Shown in pieces: positions 33,281 through 41,690 of a stretch of DNA of 54,897 bases (positions are counted from its first letter, which is position 1; every line of letters starts with the position of its first letter). The stretch is from an uncultured Collinsella sp. Its GTDB lineage: Bacteria > Actinomycetota > Coriobacteriia > Coriobacteriales > Coriobacteriaceae. The stretch lies in assembly GCA_900765115.1 (NCBI GenBank), contig CAAFQK010000070.1, forward strand, positions 1 to 54,897, in the 5' to 3' direction. The notes under the pieces are model-generated. The model was not told the DNA's origin, did no database searches, and worked only from the letters and a program-made list of their open reading frames with translations. The position numbers and the translations under genes are program-made.

Positions 33281-35725
33281 ATGATTAAAAAATCGTTCTT
33301 TAATCCGTTTTCGTCGCTGCTGCTTGCACTTGCCGGCTTGGCCTTTTTGGTCGACGTCGTACCGCAGGCGCAAGGCCAGACAGGAGTGTTCGCACCTGCC
33401 GTGCTGTTTTTGATGTGGCTGGTCGGCGGCCTGGTGCGCCTGTTCTACGAAAACGAAGCCAAGCGCAGCTTCGACCGGCACATGTTTAAGGCGAACCATG
33501 CGGCCGTTTGGAAACGTGTCGACGCTTGCTGGATTCAAGTCGATTCCGACCAGCTCGTGCCTGGCGATGTGATTCGCCTGTATGCCGGTATGCTCTGCCC
33601 GGTCGATGCGGTCCTTGCCAAGGGCGACCACATCCTTGTCTCCGAATCGTCGCTTACGGGCGAGAGCGGTCAGACCGTCAAGCGAGAAGGGGAGGCCGTC
33701 CGTGCTGGAACGACCATCATTGACGGAAAGGCTTCGGCAACCGTTCACGCTCGCGTTTCCGAGGAGCCGCCCACATCGCCGCGGCGCGCTCGGCTAGGCA
33801 CGCAGTTTGGCGCTGGTGCCAGGAGCATCTGTGCCGCCCTGGTGAGGTGCATGCTCATCGTGCTGCCGTTTGTCATTATGATTCGAGGTTTTGTGCTGGG
33901 CGACTGGCCGCAGGCCCTGCTGTTTGCCCTGGGCACGGCCGTTGGCCTGGTCCCCGAGATGCTGCCAGTCGTCACAAGCGTGTGCCTTTCGGGCAGCGCG
34001 CATCGCCTTAAGAACAAACAGGTCATTGTTAAAAACGTTGACGCCATGGAATCACTGGGCTCCATGGACGTGGTGTGCGTGGACAAGACGGGCACGCTCA
34101 CCGAGGACGCCGCGGTGCTCGAGTACTATACCGATATCCTGGGCAACGAAAGCGAGCAAACGCTCAACCTGGCGTATTTGGAGAGTACGAGCCAGGGGGC
34201 GGCCGCCAACCAGCTCAACCGGGCCATTGCCGACGCGTGCGCCGCGCCCGAGTTGCGTCTCGCCGCCAAAGACCTCGCAGGCGCATTTACCCTGCACGCA
34301 TCTGATCCTTTCGACCACGTCACCAAGGCTTCGGGTGTTAAGCTCGATGCCATGCCTGGGGCGCTTGGTTGCCTGGGGCTGCAGACTCGCCCTGGCAATC
34401 ACTTGACCATCGTAAAGGGCGAGGTCGAGAGTGTTTGCGCTCGTTGTGCCTGGGCCAACTTTAAAGGGGAACTCGTCCCCATGGACGCCGCGGGCCGCCA
34501 GAGCGCCTATGAGGTTGCCGAGGACATGCGTGCCGACGGCATCAAGGTCCTCGCCGTTGCCTACAGCACAACGTCTTCGGACTGGGGTGACCTGGTGCTC
34601 TGCGGCTTTTTGGGCTTTTTCGATCGGCCCAAGGCAAGCGCTCGCGCCGCCGTGCGCGCGCTGTCCGACCTTTCCGTTGAGGTGCGCGTGCTTACCGGCG
34701 ACTCGGCTTCGGTTGCCCGGTCAACCTGTTCGCGCCTGGGCATTCCTGCCGATAGCGTTATCACCGGCAGCATGCTCGATGCCATGGAGGAGTCCGAGGC
34801 GCTTGTTCGCGTGGGGCGTACTCGTGTGTTTGCCGAGCTCACGCCCGCGCAAAAGGCTCATGTTGTCAGTCTCATTCGACTCTCTGGCCATACGGTCGGC
34901 TATATCGGCGATGGTGTGAACGATGTGCCGGCGCTTACGTCGGCAGATGTCGGCATCGTTGTGGACTCGGCGGCAGCGGAATCCAAAAAGGTTGCCGATC
35001 TGGTACTGCTCGAGCGCGACCTGGGCGTGGTCGCCGAGGGCGTCAGCGAAGGCAGGACTTCGTTCGCCAACGCTTCCAAGTACATTCGCATCGCGTCGAG
35101 TTCCAACTTTGGCAATATCTGCTCGGTTGCCGCCTCGAGTATCTTCCTGCCGTTTTTGCCGGCAACCGCCGCTCAGCTGCTTTTGCTCAACCTGTGCTAT
35201 GACGCCACCTGCCTGGCGCTCTCGTGGGATAACGTCGACGATGCGGAGATCGCCCGTCCCAAGGCATGGTCGGGCAAGGGCCTCGGCAGCTTTATGCTTC
35301 ACTTTGGCTTCGCGAGTTCGGCGTTTGACATCATCACGTTTGCCATTTTACTCCTGGGCGTTTGCCCCGCGGTGTGCGGTGGGTCCTTTGTCACGTTGAG
35401 TGCTGCGGGCCAGGCGGCCTTTATCGCGACCTTCCAGACCGGATGGTTACTGGAGTGCGCTTGGACCGAATCGCTCGTGCTCCTCGTCTTGCGAGCGCGG
35501 AACGTTCGCGACGGGGACCGGCCGTGTCGTCCGCTCGTGATAATGGTCGCCACCATGCTTATCGCCTCGGCCCTTCTCGCGCTGAGTCCTGCCGCGCAAC
35601 TGCTCGGCCTTGTCACGCTGCCCATGTGGTATCTGGGCATCGTTGCACTGCTGAGCGTGTTGTATCTTGTTGTTGTTTCGACGATCAAGCGGGTTTACCT
35701 GTCCCGCTCGAGCAGTCTGTTCTAG
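33281..35725 (+). CDS. N-terminally short P-type ATPase (MgtA-like)
   Basis: An 814-residue P-type cation ATPase after GAAAGAGG. The actuator loop SLTGES is present, as are LVPEMLPVVTS in the ion-path helix, phosphorylation site D268 in CVDKTGTLTED, and the hinge IGDGVNDVPALTSADVGIVV. It aligns with the MgtA at 36488 but begins at the first transmembrane helix (MIKKSFFNPFSSLLLALAGL). It thus lacks about 80-100 N-terminal residues, and its P/N domains are more diverged. Magnesium is the likely ion by similarity, but altered ion-site residues could give a different substrate or a regulatory role. A TACAAT -10 at 33245-33250 is a candidate promoter element. Confidence 0.8.
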   Translation: MIKKSFFNPFSSLLLALAGLAFLVDVVPQAQGQTGVFAPAVLFLMWLVGGLVRLFYENEAKRSFDRHMFKANHAAVWKRVDACWIQVDSDQLVPGDVIRLYAGMLCPVDAVLAKGDHILVSESSLTGESGQTVKREGEAVRAGTTIIDGKASATVHARVSEEPPTSPRRARLGTQFGAGARSICAALVRCMLIVLPFVIMIRGFVLGDWPQALLFALGTAVGLVPEMLPVVTSVCLSGSAHRLKNKQVIVKNVDAMESLGSMDVVCVDKTGTLTEDAAVLEYYTDILGNESEQTLNLAYLESTSQGAAANQLNRAIADACAAPELRLAAKDLAGAFTLHASDPFDHVTKASGVKLDAMPGALGCLGLQTRPGNHLTIVKGEVESVCARCAWANFKGELVPMDAAGRQSAYEVAEDMRADGIKVLAVAYSTTSSDWGDLVLCGFLGFFDRPKASARAAVRALSDLSVEVRVLTGDSASVARSTCSRLGIPADSVITGSMLDAMEESEALVRVGRTRVFAELTPAQKAHVVSLIRLSGHTVGYIGDGVNDVPALTSADVGIVVDSAAAESKKVADLVLLERDLGVVAEGVSEGRTSFANASKYIRIASSSNFGNICSVAASSIFLPFLPATAAQLLLLNLCYDATCLALSWDNVDDAEIARPKAWSGKGLGSFMLHFGFASSAFDIITFAILLLGVCPAVCGGSFVTLSAAGQAAFIATFQTGWLLECAWTESLVLLVLRARNVRDGDRPCRPLVIMVATMLIASALLALSPAAQLLGLVTLPMWYLGIVALLSVLYLVVVSTIKRVYLSRSSSLF

Positions 35726-35734
35726 GGCGGTTCT

Positions 35735-36217
35735 ATGCGTACCAACAGAACCAACATAGCGATTACGCCGGCAGAGGCCGCCGAGCTCAGCAACGCGCTG
35801 TTCTCGTCCGGTAGCGCCGCCGCTCTCGAACTTGCACCCGTGTTTGCCGATATCGCATCGGGCGGGCTGACCGCCATAGAACTGACAGTTGCCGGCTCGC
35901 AGACAAGTGCCGCTGCGGAGCCCATCGTTATCGGCGATCTTTCCATCGATCTGGCTTCGCGCACCGTTAAAGTGTCGGGCGCGCCCGTTTCGCTCACGCC
36001 CAAAGAATTCGATATCCTGGCCTTTTTGGCGAGCAACCGGGGCACAGTCTTTAGCAAAGAGGAAATCTATCGTGCTGTATGGCAAGACGAATATCTGCTC
36101 GATGACAGTAACATCATGGCCTTTGTCCGCAAGATCCGAAAGAAGATTGAACCCGAGCCTGACAATCCCCGTTACCTGCTAACTGTTTGGGGCGTGGGCT
36201 ATAAAATGGCCGAGTAA
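35735..36217 (+). CDS. Orphan OmpR-type winged-helix protein without receiver
   Basis: A 160-residue protein. The C-terminal ~95 residues are an OmpR/PhoB DNA-binding domain: IGDLSIDLASRTVKVSGAPV, SLTPKEFDILAFLASNRGTV, FSKEEIYRAVW, then NIMAFVRKIRKKIEPEPDNP and VWGVGYKMAE. The first ~60 residues (ITPAEAAELSNALFSSGSAA) are not a receiver: there is no phospho-acceptor Asp and the segment is too short. It lies nine bases after the short P-type ATPase gene, and mgtA lies downstream beyond a terminator. It may regulate this magnesium block with a non-phosphorylation input. Confidence 0.75.
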   Translation: MRTNRTNIAITPAEAAELSNALFSSGSAAALELAPVFADIASGGLTAIELTVAGSQTSAAAEPIVIGDLSIDLASRTVKVSGAPVSLTPKEFDILAFLASNRGTVFSKEEIYRAVWQDEYLLDDSNIMAFVRKIRKKIEPEPDNPRYLLTVWGVGYKMAE

Positions 36218-36281
36218 CGCGTTGAATCGTTCGCTTCTATCGACCCCAAAAGTCACTCTGACAATCCTTGCTAAATCGCAA

Positions 36282-36323
36282 GAAAGCCGCAAGAAACCAG
36301 CCATGTGCCCGGTCTTGCGGCTT
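36282..36323 (+). terminator. Hairpin terminator after winged-helix gene
   Basis: AAAGCCGCAAGA (36282-36293) pairs perfectly with TCTTGCGGCTTT (36312-36323) around an 18-base loop. TTCTATTCT follows. It separates the short ATPase/winged-helix unit from the mgtA leader. Confidence 0.7.
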
Positions 36324-36344
36324 TTCTATTCTAAAGACAGTCGC

Positions 36345-36440
36345 AGACGCGAAGGGAAGGTGAGGACCGTGAGCGGCAGTGACAGTACCAGCAAGGCAGG
36401 GCGATGTCTGCCGGCGCAGGTCCACCTTAATGGCGGGCGT
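36345..36440 (+). ncRNA. Structured leader RNA upstream of mgtA
   Basis: Four nested stems form one long imperfect hairpin ending 47 bases before the mgtA start: GACGC 36345-36349 with GCGTC 36436-36440; AAGGT 36356-36360 with ACCTT 36423-36427; GGACC 36363-36367 with GGTCC 36418-36422; CGGCAG 36373-36378 with CTGCCG 36407-36412. Leaders of mgtA genes in other bacteria sense Mg2+ (the M-box and the mgtA/mgtL leader). This one contains AGGTGAGG, as does the M-box, but I cannot place the other M-box consensus blocks. I therefore call it a candidate new or diverged Mg2+ leader. Confidence 0.45.
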
Positions 36441-36487
36441 CGCGGCTAGACGGCTCTGCATCCGATCGACAGAACGGAGCAAGGCAA

Positions 36488-39256
36488 TTGAAGAAGCTGA
36501 ATATGCGCCATACGCCATCTGCAGTCCAGGTGCAAAACGAACTGATCAGGCATCGTGCAGAGGGCCGCATCCAGCATGCGGCAACTATCCCGCTGATGGA
36601 CGCCATGTCCTGGGTGGGCTCGAACCTGGGTGGTCTAACCCGTGATGAGGTCGCGCACAGCGAGGCCGATAACGGACGCAACGTGGTCACGCGCGGCAAG
36701 AAAAAGTCGCTTGTCCGCAAGCTCGCGGATGCATTCGTCAATCCCTTTACGGCAATTCTGTTCTTCTTGGCCATTATTTCGGCAATGACGGACATGGTGT
36801 TCCCGGCGTTGTCGATGATGGGCAGCACGCCGGAGGACTTTGACCCGCTGACGGTGATCATCATCACCACGATGGTGGTGCTTTCGGGCACGCTGCGCTA
36901 TGTCCAGGAAGCGCGCAGCGGCAATGCGGCCGAAAAGCTGCTCGACATGATCACGACCACCGTGACGGTCACCCGCAAGGATGCCCCCAGGACCGAGATT
37001 CCCATCGACGACGTGGTGGTCGGCGACATCGTGCATCTGTCCGCCGGCGACATGATTCCCGCCGACGTGAGGATTATCGAGGCCAAGGACCTCTTTGTGA
37101 GCCAGGCCAGCCTGACGGGCGAGAGCGAGCCGGTCGAGAAGATCCCCGCGACCTGCACCGAGTCCGATTCGGCCACGTCGTTCGAGAATATTGCCCTCAT
37201 GGGCAGCAGCGTGATATCGGGCAGCGCGACGGCGCTCGTCTTTAGCGTGGGCGAGCAGACCCTGTTTGGTTCCATGGCGTCGAGTCTGTCCGACGACGCT
37301 GTGGAGACGAGCTTTTCCAAGGGCGTCAACAGCGTCTCGTGGGTGCTCATCCGCTTTATGATGGTGATGGTTCCGTTTGTCTTTATGATTAACGGCGTCA
37401 CCAAGGGCGATTGGCTTAATGCTGGCCTGTTTGCCATCAGCATCGCCGTGGGCCTGACACCCGAGATGCTGCCCATGATCGTTACCACGTGCCTTGCCAA
37501 GGGCGCCGTGGCCATGAGCAAAAAGCAGACCATCGTTAAGAACCTCAACTCGATTCAAAACTTTGGCGCGATGGACGTGCTGTGCACGGACAAGACTGGC
37601 ACGCTGACGCAGGACCAGGTGGTGCTGGAGTATCACTGGAACATCGATGGCCAGGAGGATTCGCGCGTTCTGCGCCATGCCTACCTCAACAGCTATTTCC
37701 AGACGGGCTACAAGAATCTGATGGATCTGGCGATCATCAAATGCACCGAGGAAGAGGAGCAAAACGACCCGAGTCTCACCGACCTTTCCGAGGCCTATGT
37801 GAAGGTCGACGAGGTGCCGTTTGACTTTACGCGCCGTCGCCTTACCACCGTGGTGCGCGATCGAAGCGGCAAAACCCAGATGGTCACCAAGGGTGCAGTC
37901 GAGGAGATGCTGTCGGTGTGCTCGCATGCCGAGATTGACGGCGGCGTTCACGTGCTGGACGACGAGGTGCGCGAGCGCATTTTGGCAACGGTCGCCGACC
38001 TTAACGACGACGGCTTCCGCGTGTTGGCAATCGCTCAAAAGTCCAACCCGTCGCCTGTCGGTGCCTTTAGCGCCGATGATGAGCGCGACATGGTGCTGAT
38101 CGGCTACCTGGCGTTTTTGGATCCGCCCAAAGAGTCCACGGCCGATGCTATCGAGGCGCTGCGCAACCACGGTGTAGCCACCAAGATCTTGACCGGCGAC
38201 AATGAGAAGGTCACGCGCACCATCTGCAAGCAGGTGGGACTCGAGGTCAACAACATGCTGCTCGGCAGCGATATCGCCGCAATGGACGACGCCGAGCTCG
38301 CTCGTCGCGCCGAGGACGTGCAGGTCTTTGCCAAGCTTACGCCCGACCAAAAAGCGCGCGTCGTGTCCGTGCTGCGTGCAAACGGTCATGTGGTGGGCTA
38401 CATGGGCGACGGCATCAACGACGCCTCAGCCATGAAGTCGTCCGACATCGGCATCTCGGTCGATACTGCGGTCGACGTGGCCAAGGAGTCGGCCGATATC
38501 ATCTTGCTCGAGAAGGATTTGATGGTGCTCGAGGAGGGCATCATCGAGGGGCGCAAGACCTACGCCAACATGATCAAGTACATCAAGATGACCGCAAGCT
38601 CCAACTTCGGCAATATGTTCAGCGTGCTTGCCGCATCCGCCCTGCTGCCGTTTTTGCCGATGATGAGCATCCAGCTGATCCTGCTCAACCTGATCTATGA
38701 CTGCAGCTGCCTGGCGATTCCCTGGGACAACGTGGACGAGGAGTTCCTGCGCGTGCCGCGTACCTGGGACGCTTCGAGTGTTGGCAGGTTCATGATCTGG
38801 ATCGGGCCCACCAGCTCCATCTTCGACTTTATGACCTATATCTTTATGTACTTCGTTTTCTGCCCCCTGTTCGTGAGCCATGGCGTGCTGTTCAACGACC
38901 TGGCGAGCGTCTACTCGGGCGCCGCGCTGGAGCAGATGCAGCTGGCCTACATCGCGCTGTTCCAGGCTGGATGGTTCGTCGAGTCTATGTGGAGCCAGAC
39001 GCTGGTCATCCACATGATCCGTACGCCTAAGTTGCCGTTTATCCAGAGCCGTGCCTCGGCTCCGGTGATGCTGCTCACGATGACGGGCATCGCGCTGCTC
39101 ACGCTGATCCCGTTTAGCCCGCTTGGCCCCACGCTGGGTCTGGGCGCCCTGCCTGTCGAGTACTTCTTGTTCCTGATTCCGTGCATCTTGCTGTACATGG
39201 CGCTGGCGACAAGCCTTAAGAAGGCCTATGTCAAGCGTTACGGCGAGCTGCTGTAG
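36488..39256 (+). CDS. mgtA: Magnesium-translocating P-type ATPase MgtA
   Basis: A 922-residue P-type ATPase of the P3B (MgtA/MgtB) class. Residues ~1-80 are the cytoplasmic N-terminus. The first helices are at about 80-150 (VNPFTAILFFLAIISAMTDM). The actuator has SLTGESEPVEK, with LTPEMLPMIVTTCLAKGAV in M4. Phosphorylation is at D368 in CTDKTGTLTQD, and the hinge is MGDGINDASAMKSSDIGISV. Six C-terminal helices include the M6 motif (LLNLIYDCSCLAIPWDNVD). It imports Mg2+ under limitation. TTG 36488 is used because GGAG/AAGG lie just upstream; ATG 36503 is the alternative. A structured leader precedes it and a 51-residue membrane protein follows. Confidence 0.92.
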   Translation: MKKLNMRHTPSAVQVQNELIRHRAEGRIQHAATIPLMDAMSWVGSNLGGLTRDEVAHSEADNGRNVVTRGKKKSLVRKLADAFVNPFTAILFFLAIISAMTDMVFPALSMMGSTPEDFDPLTVIIITTMVVLSGTLRYVQEARSGNAAEKLLDMITTTVTVTRKDAPRTEIPIDDVVVGDIVHLSAGDMIPADVRIIEAKDLFVSQASLTGESEPVEKIPATCTESDSATSFENIALMGSSVISGSATALVFSVGEQTLFGSMASSLSDDAVETSFSKGVNSVSWVLIRFMMVMVPFVFMINGVTKGDWLNAGLFAISIAVGLTPEMLPMIVTTCLAKGAVAMSKKQTIVKNLNSIQNFGAMDVLCTDKTGTLTQDQVVLEYHWNIDGQEDSRVLRHAYLNSYFQTGYKNLMDLAIIKCTEEEEQNDPSLTDLSEAYVKVDEVPFDFTRRRLTTVVRDRSGKTQMVTKGAVEEMLSVCSHAEIDGGVHVLDDEVRERILATVADLNDDGFRVLAIAQKSNPSPVGAFSADDERDMVLIGYLAFLDPPKESTADAIEALRNHGVATKILTGDNEKVTRTICKQVGLEVNNMLLGSDIAAMDDAELARRAEDVQVFAKLTPDQKARVVSVLRANGHVVGYMGDGINDASAMKSSDIGISVDTAVDVAKESADIILLEKDLMVLEEGIIEGRKTYANMIKYIKMTASSNFGNMFSVLAASALLPFLPMMSIQLILLNLIYDCSCLAIPWDNVDEEFLRVPRTWDASSVGRFMIWIGPTSSIFDFMTYIFMYFVFCPLFVSHGVLFNDLASVYSGAALEQMQLAYIALFQAGWFVESMWSQTLVIHMIRTPKLPFIQSRASAPVMLLTMTGIALLTLIPFSPLGPTLGLGALPVEYFLFLIPCILLYMALATSLKKAYVKRYGELL

Positions 39257-39284
39257 TGACTTCGATGTAGAGAGGAGCGTTCAC

Positions 39285-39440
39285 ATGAACTGGGCTCAGA
39301 TTTGGATCGATTTGTTTGGGACTACGGAGTGGCTTGGGCTCAACATGGGCTTTTGGGTGGCCAATGGTGTTGTCCTGGTGATTGTCATCATTATGAACGT
39401 CATCTTTTGGAGCATGAAGCCGCTGCCCAAGGACGAATAA
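39285..39440 (+). CDS. 51-residue membrane protein downstream of mgtA
   Basis: A 51-codon gene from ATG 39285 behind GAGGAG, 28 bases after mgtA, so probably co-transcribed. It starts MNWAQIWIDLFGTTEWLGLN, has one hydrophobic helix (about residues 21-43, GVVLVIVIIMNVIFW) and ends SMKPLPKDE. I know no family for it. Small single-helix proteins bind and stabilise or destabilise MgtA-type pumps in enterobacteria (MgtS, MgtR), without sequence similarity to this one. By position it is a candidate MgtA accessory subunit. Confidence 0.7.
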   Translation: MNWAQIWIDLFGTTEWLGLNMGFWVANGVVLVIVIIMNVIFWSMKPLPKDE

Positions 39441-39495
39441 CATGCATGGGATTGCCTGCGCCGCTGTGCCAAAATAAACACTCGAATGATGTACA

Positions 39496-39528
39496 AATGT
39501 GACAAAGGGACGGTCCCTTTGTCACATT
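39496..39528. repeat. TGTGACAAAGGG palindrome, copy 2
   Basis: Arms of 14 bases (39496-39509 and 39515-39528) pair perfectly around ACGGT. The core TGTGACAAAGGG matches the copy at 31734-31762. This one lies in the gap before the dihydrouridine synthase gene and ends about 20 bases before its start codon. Confidence 0.8.
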
Positions 39529-39547
39529 GATTTGAAAGTTGATGTTG

Positions 39548-40501
39548 ATGATTCTATCGCTGGCCCCCATGGAGGGGATTACCGGGCATGTATTCCGTCG
39601 TGTGCATGCGGAGTGCTTCGGTGCGCTCGATTGCTATTACACGCCGTTTTTGCCGCCGCCGCGGGTGGGAAACCGCTTTGGCGGCAAGGCGTTTAAGGAG
39701 ATCGATCCTGCCAATAACCAGGGGCTCAACGTAGTGCCTCAGCTGATGTCCAAGAACGCGGACGAATTTGTGTGGGCGGCACGGGTGCTCGCCGACATGG
39801 GCTATCGCGAGGTCAATCTCAACTTGGGTTGTCCCTCGGGAACGGTTGTCGCCAAGGGCAAGGGCTCGGGTTTCTTGCGTAATCTCGACGAGCTCGAGGT
39901 GTTCTTGAGTGACGTGTGTGAGCGATCGCCGTTGCTGGTGTCGGTCAAGACCAGACTGGGTCTGGAGAGCGATGACGAGTATGAGCGCGTACTCGACCTT
40001 TACTGTCGCATGCCGCTGACAGAGCTGATCGTGCATCCGCGCGTACAAAAGGACCGCTATACGGGCTCGCCGCGCAAGGAGTTTTACGGCAAGACGTTGG
40101 AGCGGGCGCCGTTTCCCGTGGCCTATAACGGTGACATTTTTGATCTTGAGGATATGGACGCGCTGGTGGAGGCCTATCCCGGCACGCGCCATGTGATGTT
40201 GGGGCGTGGCCTGCTCGCGAACCCCGCGCTGGCTCGCATGGTCAAGGGCGGCCCAGCTGCAACGGCTGCTGAGCTGCAGCGCTTCCACGACACGCTGTTT
40301 GCGGCATATGCAGAAGAGATTGGCGGCAATGCGGTCTTCCGCATGAAGGAGTGGTGGTTCTACGCCAAGTGCGCTTTCGCTGATCCCGCTACCGTCCACA
40401 AGATCGTACGCAAGACCAAAAAGGTCGACGAATACCGCGCTGCCGTCGAGCGCGTCTTTCGCGAACAGCTGCTTGCACCCACAGCTCGCTTCCACGGCTA
40501 A
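39548..40501 (+). CDS. tRNA-dihydrouridine synthase family protein
   Basis: About 317 residues of TIM-barrel flavoenzyme. It begins at the FMN site LSLAPMEGITGHVFRR, followed by the conserved NLNLGCPSGTVVAKGKGSGF, VSVKTRLGLESDDEYERV, IVHPRVQKDRYTGSPRKEFY and VMLGRGLLANPALARMV. These motifs reduce uridine to dihydrouridine in tRNA using NADPH. A C-terminal helical RNA-binding part of about 75 residues follows. Start codons at 39542, 39545 and 39548 are all possible and none has a clear ribosome binding site. The start next to a strong palindrome suggests a separate promoter in the short gap. Confidence 0.88.
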   Translation: MILSLAPMEGITGHVFRRVHAECFGALDCYYTPFLPPPRVGNRFGGKAFKEIDPANNQGLNVVPQLMSKNADEFVWAARVLADMGYREVNLNLGCPSGTVVAKGKGSGFLRNLDELEVFLSDVCERSPLLVSVKTRLGLESDDEYERVLDLYCRMPLTELIVHPRVQKDRYTGSPRKEFYGKTLERAPFPVAYNGDIFDLEDMDALVEAYPGTRHVMLGRGLLANPALARMVKGGPAATAAELQRFHDTLFAAYAEEIGGNAVFRMKEWWFYAKCAFADPATVHKIVRKTKKVDEYRAAVERVFREQLLAPTARFHG

Positions 40502-40504
40502 CTA

Positions 40505-40558
40505 GTCATCGGGGGCGTTCTTTAACGACTGGTCATTTAAGGACGTCCCCAATGGCTG
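40505..40558. repeat. Paired 27 bp repeat units (inverted)
   Basis: Two 27 bp units that both start GTCAT lie in tandem at 40505-40531 and 40532-40558. Their interiors (CGGGGGCGTTCTTTAA and TTTAAGGACGTCCCCAATG) are mutually inverted with a few, mostly G-U compatible, mismatches, so the pair folds into a hairpin. Three copies of the same family are at 50589-50669. Here the pair sits between the convergent Dus and glutaredoxin genes. Confidence 0.8.
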
Positions 40559-40565
40559 TGTTGCA

Positions 40566-40811
40566 CTAGAGCAGGTTCTCCTGCACCCATGCGATGATGT
40601 AGCTCGACTCGTAGAGCGGTTTTCCGTCGATAAACAGGCAGGGAACCTGGCGTTTTCCGCCGACGGCGATGAGCGTCTGCTCGGCAACGGGGTCGGTCGA
40701 GATATCGCGCTCGGGAATGGTCACGCCGTTATCGGCCAAAAAGCGCTTGACCTTTATGCAATACGGGCAGCCGGTCATAACGTAGAGCACGAGCTCATGA
40801 TTAGTAGCCAT
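40566..40811 (-). CDS. Glutaredoxin-like thiol oxidoreductase
   Basis: An 81-residue glutaredoxin/NrdH-size protein. The active site CPYC lies in LVLYVMTGCPYCIKVKRFL (about residues 7-25), the cis-proline in VPCLFIDGKPLYES, and the C-terminal helix is SYIIAWVQENLL. ATG 40811 is directly after GGAGACCT. It would reduce disulfides or mixed disulfides in the cytoplasm, or serve a ribonucleotide reductase. It lies downstream of the TipAS regulator on the same strand with about 50 bases between, so the two could share a transcript. Confidence 0.9.
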   Translation of the reverse strand: MATNHELVLYVMTGCPYCIKVKRFLADNGVTIPERDISTDPVAEQTLIAVGGKRQVPCLFIDGKPLYESSYIIAWVQENLL

Positions 40812-40862
40812 AGGTCTCCAATCGGTTGCGGTTTCGATTGAAATACCCAAAGCCGCCGCAAT

Positions 40863-41690
40863 CTATGCGCGGGCCAGCGACGACTCGATGGCCTGTACCA
40901 GAAACGCCGTGGCTCCGGCGCCGCAGGGCTTGTCGTAGTAGTCAATAAAGCGCTGGTCGGCAAGATAGTCGTGGGCGAGGCCCAGGTACGCTTCGTTCTG
41001 GGGTTCGCGTCCCCAGTTGAGACCAATCCAACGACGATGCATCGCGACGAGCTTGCGAGCCTCGCTTCCATCCGCATCGCCGTCGCCCATGGCAATCGAG
41101 AGCTGACCCAGAATAGCGCGTTCAAGTTCCTTCATGTCGTTCCATGTCTGAGGATCCATGTCCAGCAGCGCCTCGTTTGCCGCATCGATAGCCTCATCGC
41201 CATAGCGCGCCCGCGCCTCGGCACCGTAGCGCTCCTCGTTTTCTTGCACGGCGCGCCAGCGCTCCAGTTGCGGCAGGACGGCGCCCATGAGCGAGACGGC
41301 TTCGTCGAGCGACATGCCGGTGTTTTGTGCCAGCCGCGGGGCACAGTCCTCGATCATCGCCTCCATGGTGGTCTCGTAGGTGTACTGGCCGTGGTCGTAG
41401 CACCACTTGCAGTAATGATCGGTCGCGGCGCCCGCAGCATCGGTACCGCAGTCGTCGGGCGTGAGTATCATGCCGCAGCTCTGGCAATAGTGCTCGGGCA
41501 TTTCGAGCAGGTGAGACAGGGGCTCGTCGGTCACGGCGGCGATGAGCTTCATCATGTCGATGCCCGGTGTGACCTCGCCGCGTTCCCAACGGCTGACGGC
41601 TTGGCGTGTGACGAAGAGCTTGGCGGCGAGCTGCTCCTGGGTAAGGTGATGGGCGCGACGGACAGCGATGAGCTTTTCTGCAAAGGCCAT
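40863..41690 (-). CDS. XRE regulator with zinc ribbon and TipAS-like ligand domain
   Basis: A 275-residue three-part protein. Residues ~1-62 are an XRE helix-turn-helix (LIAVRRAHHLTQEQLAAKLF, VTRQAVSRWERGEVTPGIDM). Residues ~68-105 are a zinc ribbon with paired cysteines (YCQSCGMILTPDDCG and YCKWCYDHG). Residues ~110-275 resemble a TipAS drug-recognition domain, ending AYLGLAHDYLADQRFIDYYD and GATAFLVQAIESSLARA. TipAS normally follows a MerR domain and captures thiopeptide antibiotics; here it is combined with XRE and zinc modules. It is likely a ligand-responsive regulator, perhaps also controlling the glutaredoxin next to it. The fold call for the last domain is by motif. Confidence 0.8.
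   Translation of the reverse strand: MAFAEKLIAVRRAHHLTQEQLAAKLFVTRQAVSRWERGEVTPGIDMMKLIAAVTDEPLSHLLEMPEHYCQSCGMILTPDDCGTDAAGAATDHYCKWCYDHGQYTYETTMEAMIEDCAPRLAQNTGMSLDEAVSLMGAVLPQLERWRAVQENEERYGAEARARYGDEAIDAANEALLDMDPQTWNDMKELERAILGQLSIAMGDGDADGSEARKLVAMHRRWIGLNWGREPQNEAYLGLAHDYLADQRFIDYYDKPCGAGATAFLVQAIESSLARA

Noticed and set aside
36345..36487. M-box riboswitch call for the mgtA leader
   Set aside because: Only AGGTGAGG matches; the other conserved M-box blocks could not be placed, so I report a structured leader without a class.
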